Positions 24,697 through 33,938 of a DNA stretch of 64,000 nucleotides are shown piece after piece. Below the pieces are notes generated by a model that did no database searches, was not told the DNA's origin, and saw only the letters and a list, made by a program, of their open reading frames with translations. The stretch is from Hymenobacter jeongseonensis (GTDB lineage Bacteria > Bacteroidota > Bacteroidia > Cytophagales > Hymenobacteraceae): the NCBI RefSeq assembly GCF_015694725.1, contig NZ_JADQDQ010000011.1, positions 1 through 64,000 of the forward strand, written 5' to 3'. How positions within the stretch are numbered: the stretch's first letter is position 1; each line of letters starts with the position of its first letter. The translations under genes were made by a program, and so were the position numbers.

Positions 24697-26142
24697 ATGC
24701 TTTTCCCCTCCCACCGCGGATTGCTTCTAGGTCTGGCGCTGCTGGCCTTCAATGCCGAAGCGCAGAAACCCGGGCGCCCGCAGCCCAAGGCTTCCCGCGC
24801 GACGACAGCTAAAACGGCCCAGGCGGCCCTTTGGCTCACGACGCCGGATAAAACCCGTCTCTTTCAGCTCCAGCCAGCCAAGCTGCCTTTTAGTGCCGCG
24901 CCTGCGAAAGGCCTTACCATTGAAGTGGACGAGAAAAAGACCTTTCAGCCCATCGACGGGTTTGGGTATTGCCTGACGGGCGGCAGCGCCATGCTGCTGC
25001 ACCGCATGGGTGCCACTGAGCGGGCCAAGCTGCTGCGCGAGCTGTTTGGCACCGCAGGAAACAACATTGGGGTGAGCTACTTGCGCCTGAGCATCGGGGC
25101 CTCGGACTTGGATGACCGGGTGTTCAGCTACGACGACTTGCCGGCGGGGGAAACGGACCCAACCCTGGCCAAGTTCAGCCTGGCGCCCGACCGCGAGCAC
25201 CTGCTGCCGGTGCTGAGGGAAATCCTGGCCATCAACCCCAGCATCAAAATCCTGGGGTCGCCGTGGTCGCCGCCCACGTGGATGAAGACGAATGGCGAAT
25301 CCAAAGGCGGCAGCCTAAAGCCGGAGTTCTACGACGCCTACGCGCAGTATTTCATCAAGTACATCCAGGGCATGAAGGCCGAGGGCGTGCGCATTGATGC
25401 CATCACCATCCAGAACGAACCGCTGCACCCCGGCAACAACCCCAGCCTGCTGATGCTGGCCGAGCAGCAGGCCGAATTCATCAAACGAAGCCTGGGGCCG
25501 GCGTTTCGGGCGGCGAAGCTCGACACCAAAATCATTGTTTACGACCACAACGCCGACCGGCCCGATTACCCCATCACCATCCTCAACGACAAGGAGGCCC
25601 GGCAGTATGTGGACGGCTCGGCCTTTCACCTCTACGCCGGCCCCATTGAGGCGCTGAGCCAAGTGCACGACGCCCACCCCGACAAAAGCGTCTACTTCAC
25701 CGAGCAGTGGATTGGGGCGCCCGGCAAGTTCGCCGGCGACCTGGCTTGGCACACCAAAACCCTCATCATCGGGGCCACCCGCAACTGGGCCCGCACCGTG
25801 CTGGAGTGGAACCTGGCCGCCGACCCGCAACAGAATCCGCACACGCCCGGCGGCTGCACCGAGTGCCTGGGCGCGATAACGCTGGCCGGCAACGCGGTGA
25901 CGCGCAACCCGGCCTACTACATCATTGCCCATGCCAGCAAGTTTGTGCGGCCCGGCAGCGTGCGCATTGCCTCCACCACTCCGGGCAAGCTGCCCAACGT
26001 GGCGTTTCGAACGCCCAACGGCTCGCGGGTAGTCATCGTGTACAACGAGGGCACGACGGCCCAGCCCTTCAGCATTCGGCACCAAGGCAAACAGCTGCGC
26101 ACCACGCTACCGGCCGGGGCCGTGGGCACCTACGTCTGGTAG
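24697..26142 (+). CDS. GH30-family glycoside hydrolase, copy 1
   Basis: The product has 481 residues with a type I signal peptide (ending ALLAFNAEAQ). The (beta/alpha)8 barrel carries FQPIDGFGYCLTGGSAMLL, ILGSPWSPPTWMKTNG, the acid/base Glu241 in AITIQNEPLHPG, and the nucleophile Glu336 in VYFTEQW. A short C-terminal beta-sandwich typical of GH30 completes it. Close relatives act on beta-linked glucans (GH30_3 endo-beta-1,6-glucanases) or beta-glucosides; the precise bond is inferred. About two thirds of positions look shared with copy 2 at 27415, so the pair probably arose by tandem duplication. It has no T9SS tail and is predicted periplasmic or released. Confidence 0.92.
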   Translation: MLFPSHRGLLLGLALLAFNAEAQKPGRPQPKASRATTAKTAQAALWLTTPDKTRLFQLQPAKLPFSAAPAKGLTIEVDEKKTFQPIDGFGYCLTGGSAMLLHRMGATERAKLLRELFGTAGNNIGVSYLRLSIGASDLDDRVFSYDDLPAGETDPTLAKFSLAPDREHLLPVLREILAINPSIKILGSPWSPPTWMKTNGESKGGSLKPEFYDAYAQYFIKYIQGMKAEGVRIDAITIQNEPLHPGNNPSLLMLAEQQAEFIKRSLGPAFRAAKLDTKIIVYDHNADRPDYPITILNDKEARQYVDGSAFHLYAGPIEALSQVHDAHPDKSVYFTEQWIGAPGKFAGDLAWHTKTLIIGATRNWARTVLEWNLAADPQQNPHTPGGCTECLGAITLAGNAVTRNPAYYIIAHASKFVRPGSVRIASTTPGKLPNVAFRTPNGSRVVIVYNEGTTAQPFSIRHQGKQLRTTLPAGAVGTYVW

Positions 26143-26217
26143 CCCCCTTCCACGATATTTCATTCCATTTCGCAGTTCCCATTTTTCAATTTCCCAACCC
26201 TTTTTCCCACAATTCCC

Positions 26218-27333
26218 ATGAAAAACCTTTTTACTCTTCCCCTCATGGCGGCGCTGGCCACCGCATCCCTCGGGGCGCAGGCTCAGTTCACCGTTGACGG
26301 CACCTTGGCCGCCACCGAAGTCGGGACCGGCACCGGCAAGTACCAGCTGGTGGGCACCTTCGCTGGCACGCACTCCAAACCCGACCGCGGCCTGAAAGCT
26401 CTGTACGTGGGCACTACGGCCACCACGCTCAACGTGATGATTGTGGCTTCCCCCGAAATCAACGAGTACAACTCCATGGTGTTTTACCTCGATGTCCCCA
26501 ACAAGACGGGCATCGCGGCCAACACCCAGCTGCCCGGCAGCAGCAACAGCGGCAATGGGGGCCGGGAGTCGCTGCGGCAGCGCCCCACCCTGGACATGCC
26601 CGTTGATTACGGCTTCCGCCTCACCACCTCGCCCTTTCTCGACGCCAACAATGCCATCTACCTGAGCCGGGTTGACTACACTGTCACCCCGGGTGCCAAC
26701 GGCTACGACGAAATCGGCATGGGTGCAGGTCGGAAAGACGGTACCCTGACCACGGACGCCAACGACCCTGCTGGCGCGAAGACGGCCTTCCAAACCAGCG
26801 CCACGGGCAGCGTGGCGGCTAATACCACCACCGGCTGGGAATTTGAGATTCCGCTGGCGGCCCTTGGCGGCGCGGCCGCAGGCAGCAACCTCAACATGAT
26901 GGTGGCCTACATCGACGACTTCAAGAGCTTCAACTCCGACGTGCTGCCCTCCATTGCCACGCAGACGACAGCCCTCGGCATCGACCCTAACTTCACGACC
27001 ATCCCCGGCAAGCAGTTCTACACCTACCAGGTGGGCACCGGCGTGCTGGCTACCCGCACCGGCAGCGCCCCTGCGCTGCAAGCGGCCGCTTACCCCAACC
27101 CGCTGGCCGCCACTAGCCGCCTGGCTTACACGGTGCCCACGAGCGCCCAGCCCGTCACAGTAGAGGTTTACAACAGCTTGGGACAAAAAGCTTTGTCATT
27201 GGTAAACGCCACCCAGGCCGCCGGTCGCCACGACGTGGCCCTGGCGCCCCTGCATGGCTTGGCCGCTGGTTCCTACTTGGTCACGCTGCGCGTGGGCCAG
27301 TACCTGAGCCGCCACCGCGTGGTGGTGGAATAA
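26218..27333 (+). CDS. T9SS-exported protein, possible glycan-binding beta-sandwich
   Basis: The product has 371 residues: signal peptide 1-22 (ending LGAQAQ), a beta-rich region starting FTVDGTLAATEVGTGTGKYQ, and a C-terminal T9SS type A sorting domain (about 290-371, with AAYPNPLAATSRLAYTVP and GSYLVTLRVGQYLSRHRVVV). The opening 'DGTLAATEV' resembles CBM9/DOMON-like domains found in surface glycan-binding proteins. It sits between two GH30 paralogues in the same orientation, which suggests a surface substrate-binding protein of the locus. No catalytic motif was seen. Confidence 0.75.
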   Translation: MKNLFTLPLMAALATASLGAQAQFTVDGTLAATEVGTGTGKYQLVGTFAGTHSKPDRGLKALYVGTTATTLNVMIVASPEINEYNSMVFYLDVPNKTGIAANTQLPGSSNSGNGGRESLRQRPTLDMPVDYGFRLTTSPFLDANNAIYLSRVDYTVTPGANGYDEIGMGAGRKDGTLTTDANDPAGAKTAFQTSATGSVAANTTTGWEFEIPLAALGGAAAGSNLNMMVAYIDDFKSFNSDVLPSIATQTTALGIDPNFTTIPGKQFYTYQVGTGVLATRTGSAPALQAAAYPNPLAATSRLAYTVPTSAQPVTVEVYNSLGQKALSLVNATQAAGRHDVALAPLHGLAAGSYLVTLRVGQYLSRHRVVVE

Positions 27334-27346
27334 GGCCTTCGGCCAG

Positions 27347-27370
27347 GGGCGGCGCCGGTTGGCGCCGCCC
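27347..27370 (+). terminator. GC-rich hairpin between T9SS protein and GH30 copy 2
   Basis: GGGCGGCGCC (27347-27356) and GGCGCCGCCC (27361-27370) pair perfectly around GGTT. No U-tract follows, so it may pause or attenuate transcription or protect an RNA end more than terminate. Confidence 0.45.
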
Positions 27371-27414
27371 TCTTGGCTGAGGCACACACTACTTTCTGTT
27401 TTATGAATTGCGCT

Positions 27415-28866
27415 ATGTTTCTACCTATTCGGACCCGGCTTTTCGCCAGCGGGCTGCTGTTGCTTACGGCCTGGGGCTGCAAAGAAAAAAGCGAGGTCAA
27501 GCCCGACCCCACGCCCCCGGTAGTGGTGCCAGTAGCGCCCTCCCAAATTGCGACGTGGGTCACCAACGCCGACAAATCGTCGCTCTTTGCCCGGCAGCGC
27601 GTGGTCCTGAACTTCACGGCCGCGGCCAACTCCAACCCCGTCATCGCCGTCGATACCACCCAGCGTTACCAGACCATGGACGGGTTCGGCTACACCCTAA
27701 CGGGCGGCAGCACCCAAGTGCTCAGCCGCATGGGTGCCACGGAGCGCGCGGCCCTGCTGCGTGAGTTGTTTGCCACCGACAGCACCTGGCTGGGCGTGAG
27801 CTACCTGCGCGTAAGCATCGGAGCGTCCGACCTCAGCGAGCGGGTGTATACCTACAACGACCTGCCCGCCGGGCAGACCGATGTGAACATGAACGAGTTC
27901 AGCCTAGCGCCCGAGCGCGAGCATTTCATTCCTGTGCTCAAGGAAATTCTGGCCCTGAGCCCCAACATCAAAATCATGGGCTCGCCCTGGACCGCTCCGT
28001 CCTGGATGAAGACCAACAACAACCCCGTGGGCGGCAGCCTCCGGCCCGAATTCTACGCGGCTTACGCCCGCTATTTTGTAAAATACCTACAGGGCATGGC
28101 GGCCGAGGGCATTCCCATTGACGCCATCACCCTGCAAAACGAGCCCCTCTACGGCGGCAATAACCCCAGCATGCTGATGTCGGCGGCCGAGCAGACCGAA
28201 TTCATCAAAAACCACGTGGGCCCCGCCCTGGCCGCGGCCGGCCTGAGCACCAAAATCATTGCCTACGACCACAACGCCGACCGCCCCGACTACCCCATTG
28301 CGGTGCTCAGCGACCCGGCGGCCCGCCCTTATGTCGATGGCTCGGCCTTTCACCTCTACGGCGGCAGCATCAGCGCGCTGAGCACGGTGCACGACGCCTT
28401 TCCCACCAAAAATATCTACTTCACCGAGCAGTGGACCCAGGCCCCGGGCTCCTTTGCCAGCGACGTGCGCTACCACGTCGACAACCTGATTATTGGGGCG
28501 CCGCGCAACTGGAGCCGCAACGTGCTGGAATGGAACCTGGCCAACGACGCCAGCTACGGCCCTCACACCACCGGCGGCTGCACCGAATGCCTCGGGGCGG
28601 TAACCATTTCGGGCAATACCGTTACGCGCAACCCCTCCTACTACACCGTGGCCCACGCCAGCAAATTTGTCCGGCCCGGCAGCGTGCGCGTGGCCACCAA
28701 CGTGCCCGGCAACCTACAGAACGTGGCCTACGTGCGGCCCGACGGCCGCAAAGTACTCGTGGTGCTGAACACCGGCAGTTCCCTGCAAACCTTCAACATC
28801 CAGTTCAAGGGCAAAATGGCTTCCACGGCGCTCTACGGCGGAGCAGTGGGCACCTACATCTGGTAG
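27415..28866 (+). CDS. GH30-family glycoside hydrolase, copy 2 (lipoprotein)
   Basis: The product has 483 residues from ATG 27415, chosen because it gives a compact lipoprotein signal (MFLPIRTRLFASGLLLLTAW then Cys); ATG 27403 is also possible. Barrel motifs mirror copy 1: YQTMDGFGYTLTGGSTQVL, IMGSPWTAPSWMKTN, acid/base Glu243 in AITLQNEPLYGG and nucleophile Glu338 in IYFTEQWTQ. The lipid anchor, followed by a Pro/Val linker (KPDPTPPVVVPVAPS), points to surface display, in contrast to soluble copy 1. It probably makes the first cuts in the polysaccharide before SusCD uptake. Confidence 0.92.
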   Translation: MFLPIRTRLFASGLLLLTAWGCKEKSEVKPDPTPPVVVPVAPSQIATWVTNADKSSLFARQRVVLNFTAAANSNPVIAVDTTQRYQTMDGFGYTLTGGSTQVLSRMGATERAALLRELFATDSTWLGVSYLRVSIGASDLSERVYTYNDLPAGQTDVNMNEFSLAPEREHFIPVLKEILALSPNIKIMGSPWTAPSWMKTNNNPVGGSLRPEFYAAYARYFVKYLQGMAAEGIPIDAITLQNEPLYGGNNPSMLMSAAEQTEFIKNHVGPALAAAGLSTKIIAYDHNADRPDYPIAVLSDPAARPYVDGSAFHLYGGSISALSTVHDAFPTKNIYFTEQWTQAPGSFASDVRYHVDNLIIGAPRNWSRNVLEWNLANDASYGPHTTGGCTECLGAVTISGNTVTRNPSYYTVAHASKFVRPGSVRVATNVPGNLQNVAYVRPDGRKVLVVLNTGSSLQTFNIQFKGKMASTALYGGAVGTYIW

Positions 28867-29075
28867 CCCCAGCGGAAGCCAAGTGAGCGGCCGGCTCGAA
28901 TAGTGGTTCGGGCTTTCCCCTCTCCCAAGTACTTCCTATTTCTGATTTTCAAACTGCTTACTGTTTTCTACAATGTCCTGATTCATTGTTGACTGGCCCG
29001 GCGTGCGCGAGAGTGTCTGGTTTGCCAACTGCTTTTTTCTTCTGAATTCCTTTTCACCCAAAATCCCCACAGTTC

Positions 29076-31277
29076 ATGAAAAAGCTTTCCAGACCGTTTT
29101 ACTCCCTGCTGGCCGCTACCCTGGCCTTGCTCCCGCTGAGCGCCTCCCGGCCTGCGGCCCCGCTGGCCAATGAACCGGTGAGCGTGTGGATTACCACCGG
29201 CGACCAGTCCAAGCTGCTGCAGGCCCAGGCCAACGTCAGCTTCAGCTCTTCGGCGCCGGGAGCGGGCACCACCATCACCGTAAACGAGGGCACTACCTAC
29301 CAGAGCATGGACGGGTTCGGCGCGTCGATGACGGGTTCCTCGGCCTTCCTGCTGAACCGCCGCATGAGCACCAGCCAGCGCGACGCCCTGCTCAACGACT
29401 TGTTCGGCAGCGGCGGCATCCGGCTGGGCTTTTTGCGCCACACCATGGGCGGCTCCGATTTCTCGGCCCAGGGCGACTTTACGTACAACGACCGGTCCCA
29501 GGGCCAGACCGACGCCAACCTGGTCAACTTCAGCATTGCCAACGACCTGGTTGATGTGGTGCCCATGCTGAAGGCGGCCTACGCCCGCAACCCCAACCTG
29601 AAAATCATGGGTTCGCCGTGGTCGGCCCCGGCCTGGATGAAGGAAACCTACAACCTGCGCGGCGGCGGCTGGCTGAACACGGCCTGGTACCAGGCCTACG
29701 CCAACTACTTCGTGAAGTACGTGCAGGCCTACAACGCCCAGGGCCTGCCGGTATACGCCGTGACGCTGCAGAACGAGCCGCTGTACGCCGCGCCCTACAT
29801 GGCCATGCGCATGGACGCCGGCAACCAGGCCGCGTTCCTGAAAAACAACATCGGCCCGGCCTTCCAGGCGGCCAATATCAATACCAAGCTCATCGTGTAC
29901 GACCACAACTGGGACCGGCCCGATTATCCCAATGCCGTTTTTGCCGACGCGGCCGCGGCCCAGTACGCGGCCGGGTCGGCCTTCCACGGCTACTCCCCTA
30001 CCTCGGGCATTGCCAACCAAACGGCGGTGCACAACGCCTACCCCGGCAAGGACATCTGGTTTACGGAAGTGTCGGGCTCGGCCGGGGGCAACTTTGCCGG
30101 CGACCTGAAGTGGCACGCCTCCAACATCCTCATCGGCACCACCCGCAACTGGGCCAAGTGCGCCCTGGAATGGAACCTGGCCCTGGACCAGAACAACGGC
30201 CCCACCAACGGCGGCTGCACCACCTGCCGCGGCGTGGTCACCGTCAACAACGGCACCGGGGCCGTGACCAAAAACGTGGAGTACTACGTGCTGGGCCACG
30301 CCAGCAAGTTTGTGGACGCCGGCGCGCTGCGCATTGCCTCGAACTCCAACGCCGGCGGCATCGAAACCGTGGCCTTCCGCAACCCCGACGGCAGCAAAGT
30401 CCTCATTGCGCTGAATAACGGCAACGGGGCCAGCACCTTCAAGGTGCAGTGGGGCAGCCAGTCCTTCAACTACACCCTGCCGGCTGGGGCCCTGGCCACC
30501 TACAAGTGGAACGGGGGCGGCAGCACGCCGCCCGCCGGCGTGAGTAACATCCCCGTGGGCCGCACCTACGAAATCAGCGCCAAGCACAGCGGCAAAGCCC
30601 TGGAAGTGTCGGCTTCGTCGACGGCCAACGGCGGCCGCGTGCAACAGTGGGGCTGGGTGAGCGGCGCCAACCAGAAGTGGCGCGTGCTGGACCTGGGCGG
30701 CGGCTACGTGCGCATCGTGAACCTGAACAGTAACAAGTCGCTCGACATTGCCGGGCCTTCCACGGCCAACGGCGCGCTGGTGCACCAGTGGGACTGGAGC
30801 AGCGGCGACAGCCAGGCCTGGCTGGTGCAGCAGCAAACCGACGGCACCTACCGCATCCAGAGCAAGTACAGCGGCAAGGCCCTCGACGTGCCCAGCGCCT
30901 CCCTGGCCGACGGCACCGCCGTGCAGCAGTGGGATTGGACCGGCGCCGACAACCAGCGCTGGTGGTTCAGCGACCAGGGCGCGGCCCGCACGGCCCTGGC
31001 TACGGCCGGTTCCGCCGCCGATGCCCGCCTGCAGGTCTACCCAACCAGCGTCGACCAGGAGTTGACTTTTGACTACACGGCCCGCGGCGCCGAAACGCTG
31101 CAGGTGCAATTGGTCGATGCTTTGGGCAAGAACGTCGTCTTGCCCGCCGCCATCCCCGTACATTCCGGTCTCAACCAGCTGCGCCTGTCCGTGGGGGCGG
31201 CCAGCCCGGGCCTGTACGTGCTGCGGGTGCTCACGGGCGAAGGCTACCTGCAACGGCGCATTCTCATTCACCGCTAA
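29076..31277 (+). CDS. Multidomain GH30 hydrolase with ricin-type lectin and T9SS domain, copy 3
   Basis: The product has 733 residues. GH30 barrel: YQSMDGFGASMTGSSAFLL, IMGSPWSAPAWMKE, acid/base Glu234 in VTLQNEPLYA, nucleophile Glu331 in IWFTEVSGS. Residues about 490-635 form a ricin B-type trefoil (CBM13) with three QxW-type repeats (QQWGWV, HQWDWS, QQWDWTG). Residues about 645-733 are a T9SS type A sorting domain ending YLQRRILIHR. It should be exported by type IX secretion and act outside the cell, with the lectin holding it to substrate. The nucleophile context differs from copies 1 and 2, so the preferred linkage may differ. Confidence 0.93.
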   Translation: MKKLSRPFYSLLAATLALLPLSASRPAAPLANEPVSVWITTGDQSKLLQAQANVSFSSSAPGAGTTITVNEGTTYQSMDGFGASMTGSSAFLLNRRMSTSQRDALLNDLFGSGGIRLGFLRHTMGGSDFSAQGDFTYNDRSQGQTDANLVNFSIANDLVDVVPMLKAAYARNPNLKIMGSPWSAPAWMKETYNLRGGGWLNTAWYQAYANYFVKYVQAYNAQGLPVYAVTLQNEPLYAAPYMAMRMDAGNQAAFLKNNIGPAFQAANINTKLIVYDHNWDRPDYPNAVFADAAAAQYAAGSAFHGYSPTSGIANQTAVHNAYPGKDIWFTEVSGSAGGNFAGDLKWHASNILIGTTRNWAKCALEWNLALDQNNGPTNGGCTTCRGVVTVNNGTGAVTKNVEYYVLGHASKFVDAGALRIASNSNAGGIETVAFRNPDGSKVLIALNNGNGASTFKVQWGSQSFNYTLPAGALATYKWNGGGSTPPAGVSNIPVGRTYEISAKHSGKALEVSASSTANGGRVQQWGWVSGANQKWRVLDLGGGYVRIVNLNSNKSLDIAGPSTANGALVHQWDWSSGDSQAWLVQQQTDGTYRIQSKYSGKALDVPSASLADGTAVQQWDWTGADNQRWWFSDQGAARTALATAGSAADARLQVYPTSVDQELTFDYTARGAETLQVQLVDALGKNVVLPAAIPVHSGLNQLRLSVGAASPGLYVLRVLTGEGYLQRRILIHR

Positions 31278-31323
31278 GCGTTTCAAGCTGCAGGCCCAGT
31301 ACTTGCCTGTTCACGTTCTTCCA

Positions 31324-31358
31324 GCCCGGCCGGGCGGCCCCAGAATGCCCGGCCGGGC
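31324..31358. repeat. Repeated self-complementary GC palindrome after GH30 copy 3
   Basis: The 12-mer GCCCGGCCGGGC, itself palindromic, occurs at 31324-31335 and again at 31347-31358. The two copies can pair with each other or fold singly. It lies between GH30 copies 3 and 4 and may act as an RNA stability or attenuation element. No T-tract follows directly. Confidence 0.5.
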
Positions 31359-31392
31359 AAATTAGTTAGTTTGCCCATTCATATCCTTGCCC

Positions 31393-32880
31393 ATGTCCAT
31401 TCGATTTCTCTCCCTGACGCTGCTGGCTACCCTTGGCCTGGGCAGCGCCCACGCCCAAAAGCCCACCCCGAATTCCAAGACTCCTGCCAAAGCGCCCCTT
31501 AAAGCCTACTCGGCGGCGGGCAAAACGGTGAAGGTGTACGCCACGGCGGCCAACACGACCCAGCGCCTCTCGGCCGGCGCGGACTTGGCCTTTGCGCCCG
31601 CCGGGCAGCCGCTCGAAACCCAGGTCTGCGTGTTCGTCGACCCTGGCCATTCGTTTCAAACCATGCTCGGCATCGGCGGGGCGCTCACCGATGCGTCGGC
31701 CGAGACCTTTGCCAAGCTGCCCAAGGCCCAGCAGCAGGAATTTTTGCAGGCCTACTACAGCCCCACGAAGGGCATTGGCTACACCCTGGCCCGAACCAGC
31801 ATCCACAGCTCCGACTTTTCTAGCGGCAGCTACACCTACGTGGCCGACAACGACAAGGCCCTGAAAACCTTCAGCGTCAAGCACGACGAGCAGTTCCGCA
31901 TTCCCTTCATCAAGCAGGCCATGGCCGCCGCCGGTGGCAAGCTCACCCTCTACGCCAGCCCCTGGAGCCCGCCGGCCTGGATGAAAGACAGCAACAACAT
32001 GCTGCGCGGCGGCAAGCTGCTGCCCGCCTACCGCCAGGCGTGGGCCGACTACTATGTCAAGTTTATTCAGACGTACGAGCGGCTCGGCATTCCCATTTGG
32101 GGCCTGACGGTGCAGAATGAACCCATGGCCACTCAGAAGTGGGAGTCCTGCATTTTCACGGGCGAAGAGGAACGCGACTTCATCAAGGGCTTTCTCGGCC
32201 CCACCCTGGCCAAAGCTGGCCTAGGCGGCAAGAAGCTCATTGCCTGGGACCACAACCGCGACCTGCTGACCCAGCGGGCCAGCGCCGTGCTCGACGACCC
32301 CCAGGCCGCCAAGTACGTGTGGGGCGTCGGCTACCACTGGTACGAAACCTGGACCGGCAGCGCCATGCTCTTCGACAACGTGCGCCGCGTGCACGAAACC
32401 TACCCCGATAAGAACCTGATTTTCACCGAAGGCTGCTTGGAAAAATTCGAGCTGGCCACGGTGAACCGCTGGGACCTGGGCGAAAAGTACGGTATGTCGA
32501 TGATTGGCGACTTCAACGCCGGCACCGTGGGCTGGACCGACTGGAACGTGCTGCTCGACGAGACCGGCGGCCCCAACCACGTGGGCAATTTCTGCTACGC
32601 CCCCATCATTGCCGACACCAAGGCCGGCAAGCTGATTTACACGAATGCCTACTACTACATCGGCCACTTCGCCAAGTTCATCCGACCCGGCGCCAAGCGC
32701 ATCAGCGCCGCCTCCAACCGCGACGCGCTGCAAACTACGGCCTTCCGCAATCCCGACGGTACGGTGGCCGTGGTGGTGATGAACCAGACCGATAAGCCGC
32801 TCGATTTTCAGCTCTGGATTGCCGGCCAGGCTGCCAAAACCACCGCCGCCCCCCACTCCATCATGACCATGGTGCTCTGA
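31393..32880 (+). CDS. GH30-family glycoside hydrolase, copy 4
   Basis: The product has 495 residues. ATG 31393 yields the signal peptide MSIRFLSLTLLATLGLGSAH. The core has FQTMLGIGGALTDASAETF, ASPWSPPAWMKDS, acid/base Glu243 in LTVQNEPMATQKWESC and nucleophile Glu346 in LIFTEGCLE. The NEPMATQKWESC block matches the glucosylceramidase/beta-glucosidase branch of GH30 better than copies 1-3, so it may release glucose from oligosaccharides in the periplasm. It is followed 23 bases later by the SGNH hydrolase. Confidence 0.92.
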   Translation: MSIRFLSLTLLATLGLGSAHAQKPTPNSKTPAKAPLKAYSAAGKTVKVYATAANTTQRLSAGADLAFAPAGQPLETQVCVFVDPGHSFQTMLGIGGALTDASAETFAKLPKAQQQEFLQAYYSPTKGIGYTLARTSIHSSDFSSGSYTYVADNDKALKTFSVKHDEQFRIPFIKQAMAAAGGKLTLYASPWSPPAWMKDSNNMLRGGKLLPAYRQAWADYYVKFIQTYERLGIPIWGLTVQNEPMATQKWESCIFTGEEERDFIKGFLGPTLAKAGLGGKKLIAWDHNRDLLTQRASAVLDDPQAAKYVWGVGYHWYETWTGSAMLFDNVRRVHETYPDKNLIFTEGCLEKFELATVNRWDLGEKYGMSMIGDFNAGTVGWTDWNVLLDETGGPNHVGNFCYAPIIADTKAGKLIYTNAYYYIGHFAKFIRPGAKRISAASNRDALQTTAFRNPDGTVAVVVMNQTDKPLDFQLWIAGQAAKTTAAPHSIMTMVL

Positions 32881-32903
32881 GAAACCTAGTGAAACAACGT
32901 TCG

Positions 32904-33692
32904 ATGTCCTTCCCCCAAACCCTCGCAATTACGGCGCTCGTGCTGAGCAGTCTGCTGGGGCCGGCAGCCGCGCAGGCCCAGCAGCCGGCAGCCGCGCCGC
33001 CCAAAACAGCCGACGACGACGAATACCACCGGCAACAGGAGTACCTGCTGCACAACGACTGGGCCAACCTGCAGCGCTACGCCGCGGCCAACCTGCGCTT
33101 GCCCGCGCCCACGCCCGGCGTGCCCCGCGTGGTGCTGCTGGGCAATTCCATCACGGAGGGCTGGCCCAAAGCCGATTCTGCATTTTTTGCGGGCAAGCCG
33201 TACGCCTACATCGGCCGGGGCATCAGCGGGCAAACGACGGGGCAAACCCTGCTGCGCTTCCGGCAAGACGTCATCAACCTGCGCCCCGCTGCGGTGGTGC
33301 TGCTGGTGGGCACCAACGACGTGGCCCAGAACAGCGGCCCTTACAACCCGCAAGTCACCCTCAGCAACCTCATGACCATGACCGAGCTGGCCCAGCTTCA
33401 TAACATTCGGGTGGTGCTGTGCTCGGTGACGCCAGCGGCCGACTTCTGGTGGCGCAAAGGCTTGTTGCCAGCCGCCAAAATCGTGGCGCTGAACCAACAA
33501 ATCAAAGCCTACGCAGCCCAAAGCGGTTGCGTGTACCTCGACTACCACACCCCCATGGCCGACGAGCAGCAAGGGCTGAAAAAGGTATACGGGGAGGACG
33601 GGGTTCACCCCAACCTGGCCGGCTACCGCGTGATGGAGCCCCTGCTAAACCAAGCCGTGGCCACGGCGCTAAAACGCAAGCCGCGCAAATAA
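32904..33692 (+). CDS. Secreted SGNH/GDSL-family hydrolase
   Basis: The product has 262 residues. ATG 32904 gives a clean signal peptide ending AAAQAQ; an in-frame GTG lies at 32889. All SGNH blocks are visible: block I VVLLGNSITEGWP with the catalytic Ser, the block II Gly in GRGISGQTT, block III LLVGTNDVAQN with the oxyanion Asn, and block V DGVHPNLAGY with the catalytic Asp/His pair. As the last gene of the glycan locus it may remove acyl or acetyl esters from the target polysaccharide. The ester substrate is inferred. Confidence 0.9.
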   Translation: MSFPQTLAITALVLSSLLGPAAAQAQQPAAAPPKTADDDEYHRQQEYLLHNDWANLQRYAAANLRLPAPTPGVPRVVLLGNSITEGWPKADSAFFAGKPYAYIGRGISGQTTGQTLLRFRQDVINLRPAAVVLLVGTNDVAQNSGPYNPQVTLSNLMTMTELAQLHNIRVVLCSVTPAADFWWRKGLLPAAKIVALNQQIKAYAAQSGCVYLDYHTPMADEQQGLKKVYGEDGVHPNLAGYRVMEPLLNQAVATALKRKPRK

Positions 33693-33840
33693 GCCATCGT
33701 GCGAGTGCTGCAACAACTACCGAGGATAACAACTGCTAGTTGAAGGCTGACTCCTTACTTGAAGTACAATTCAAAAATCAGCAACCTTTGGTCAATGTAG
33801 GTCTGCTTGTATTTTCAGTCTCAGCGTGAATTGTATTGAG

Positions 33841-33886
33841 AATAAAAAGAGCGCCAACTGCATCTGCAGTTGGCGCTCTTTTTATT
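33841..33886. terminator. Bidirectional terminator with a perfect 22-bp stem
   Basis: The arms at 33841-33862 and 33865-33886 are exact reverse complements, with A5 and T5 tracts and the core GAGCGCCAACTGCA. It separates the convergent SGNH hydrolase and OmpA-like genes. Confidence 0.8.
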
Positions 33887-33938
33887 ATTGACTCAAGCGG
33901 CAACCTACGGGCCGTAATGGGCCCAGCGCTGCTGGAGG

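Noticed and set aside
28983..31286. 767-residue open frame on the minus strand opposite GH30 copy 3
   Set aside because: It mirrors a clear GH30 gene, has low-complexity Gly/Ala/Val/His-rich sequence without domains, and is the usual long antisense frame of high-GC coding DNA.
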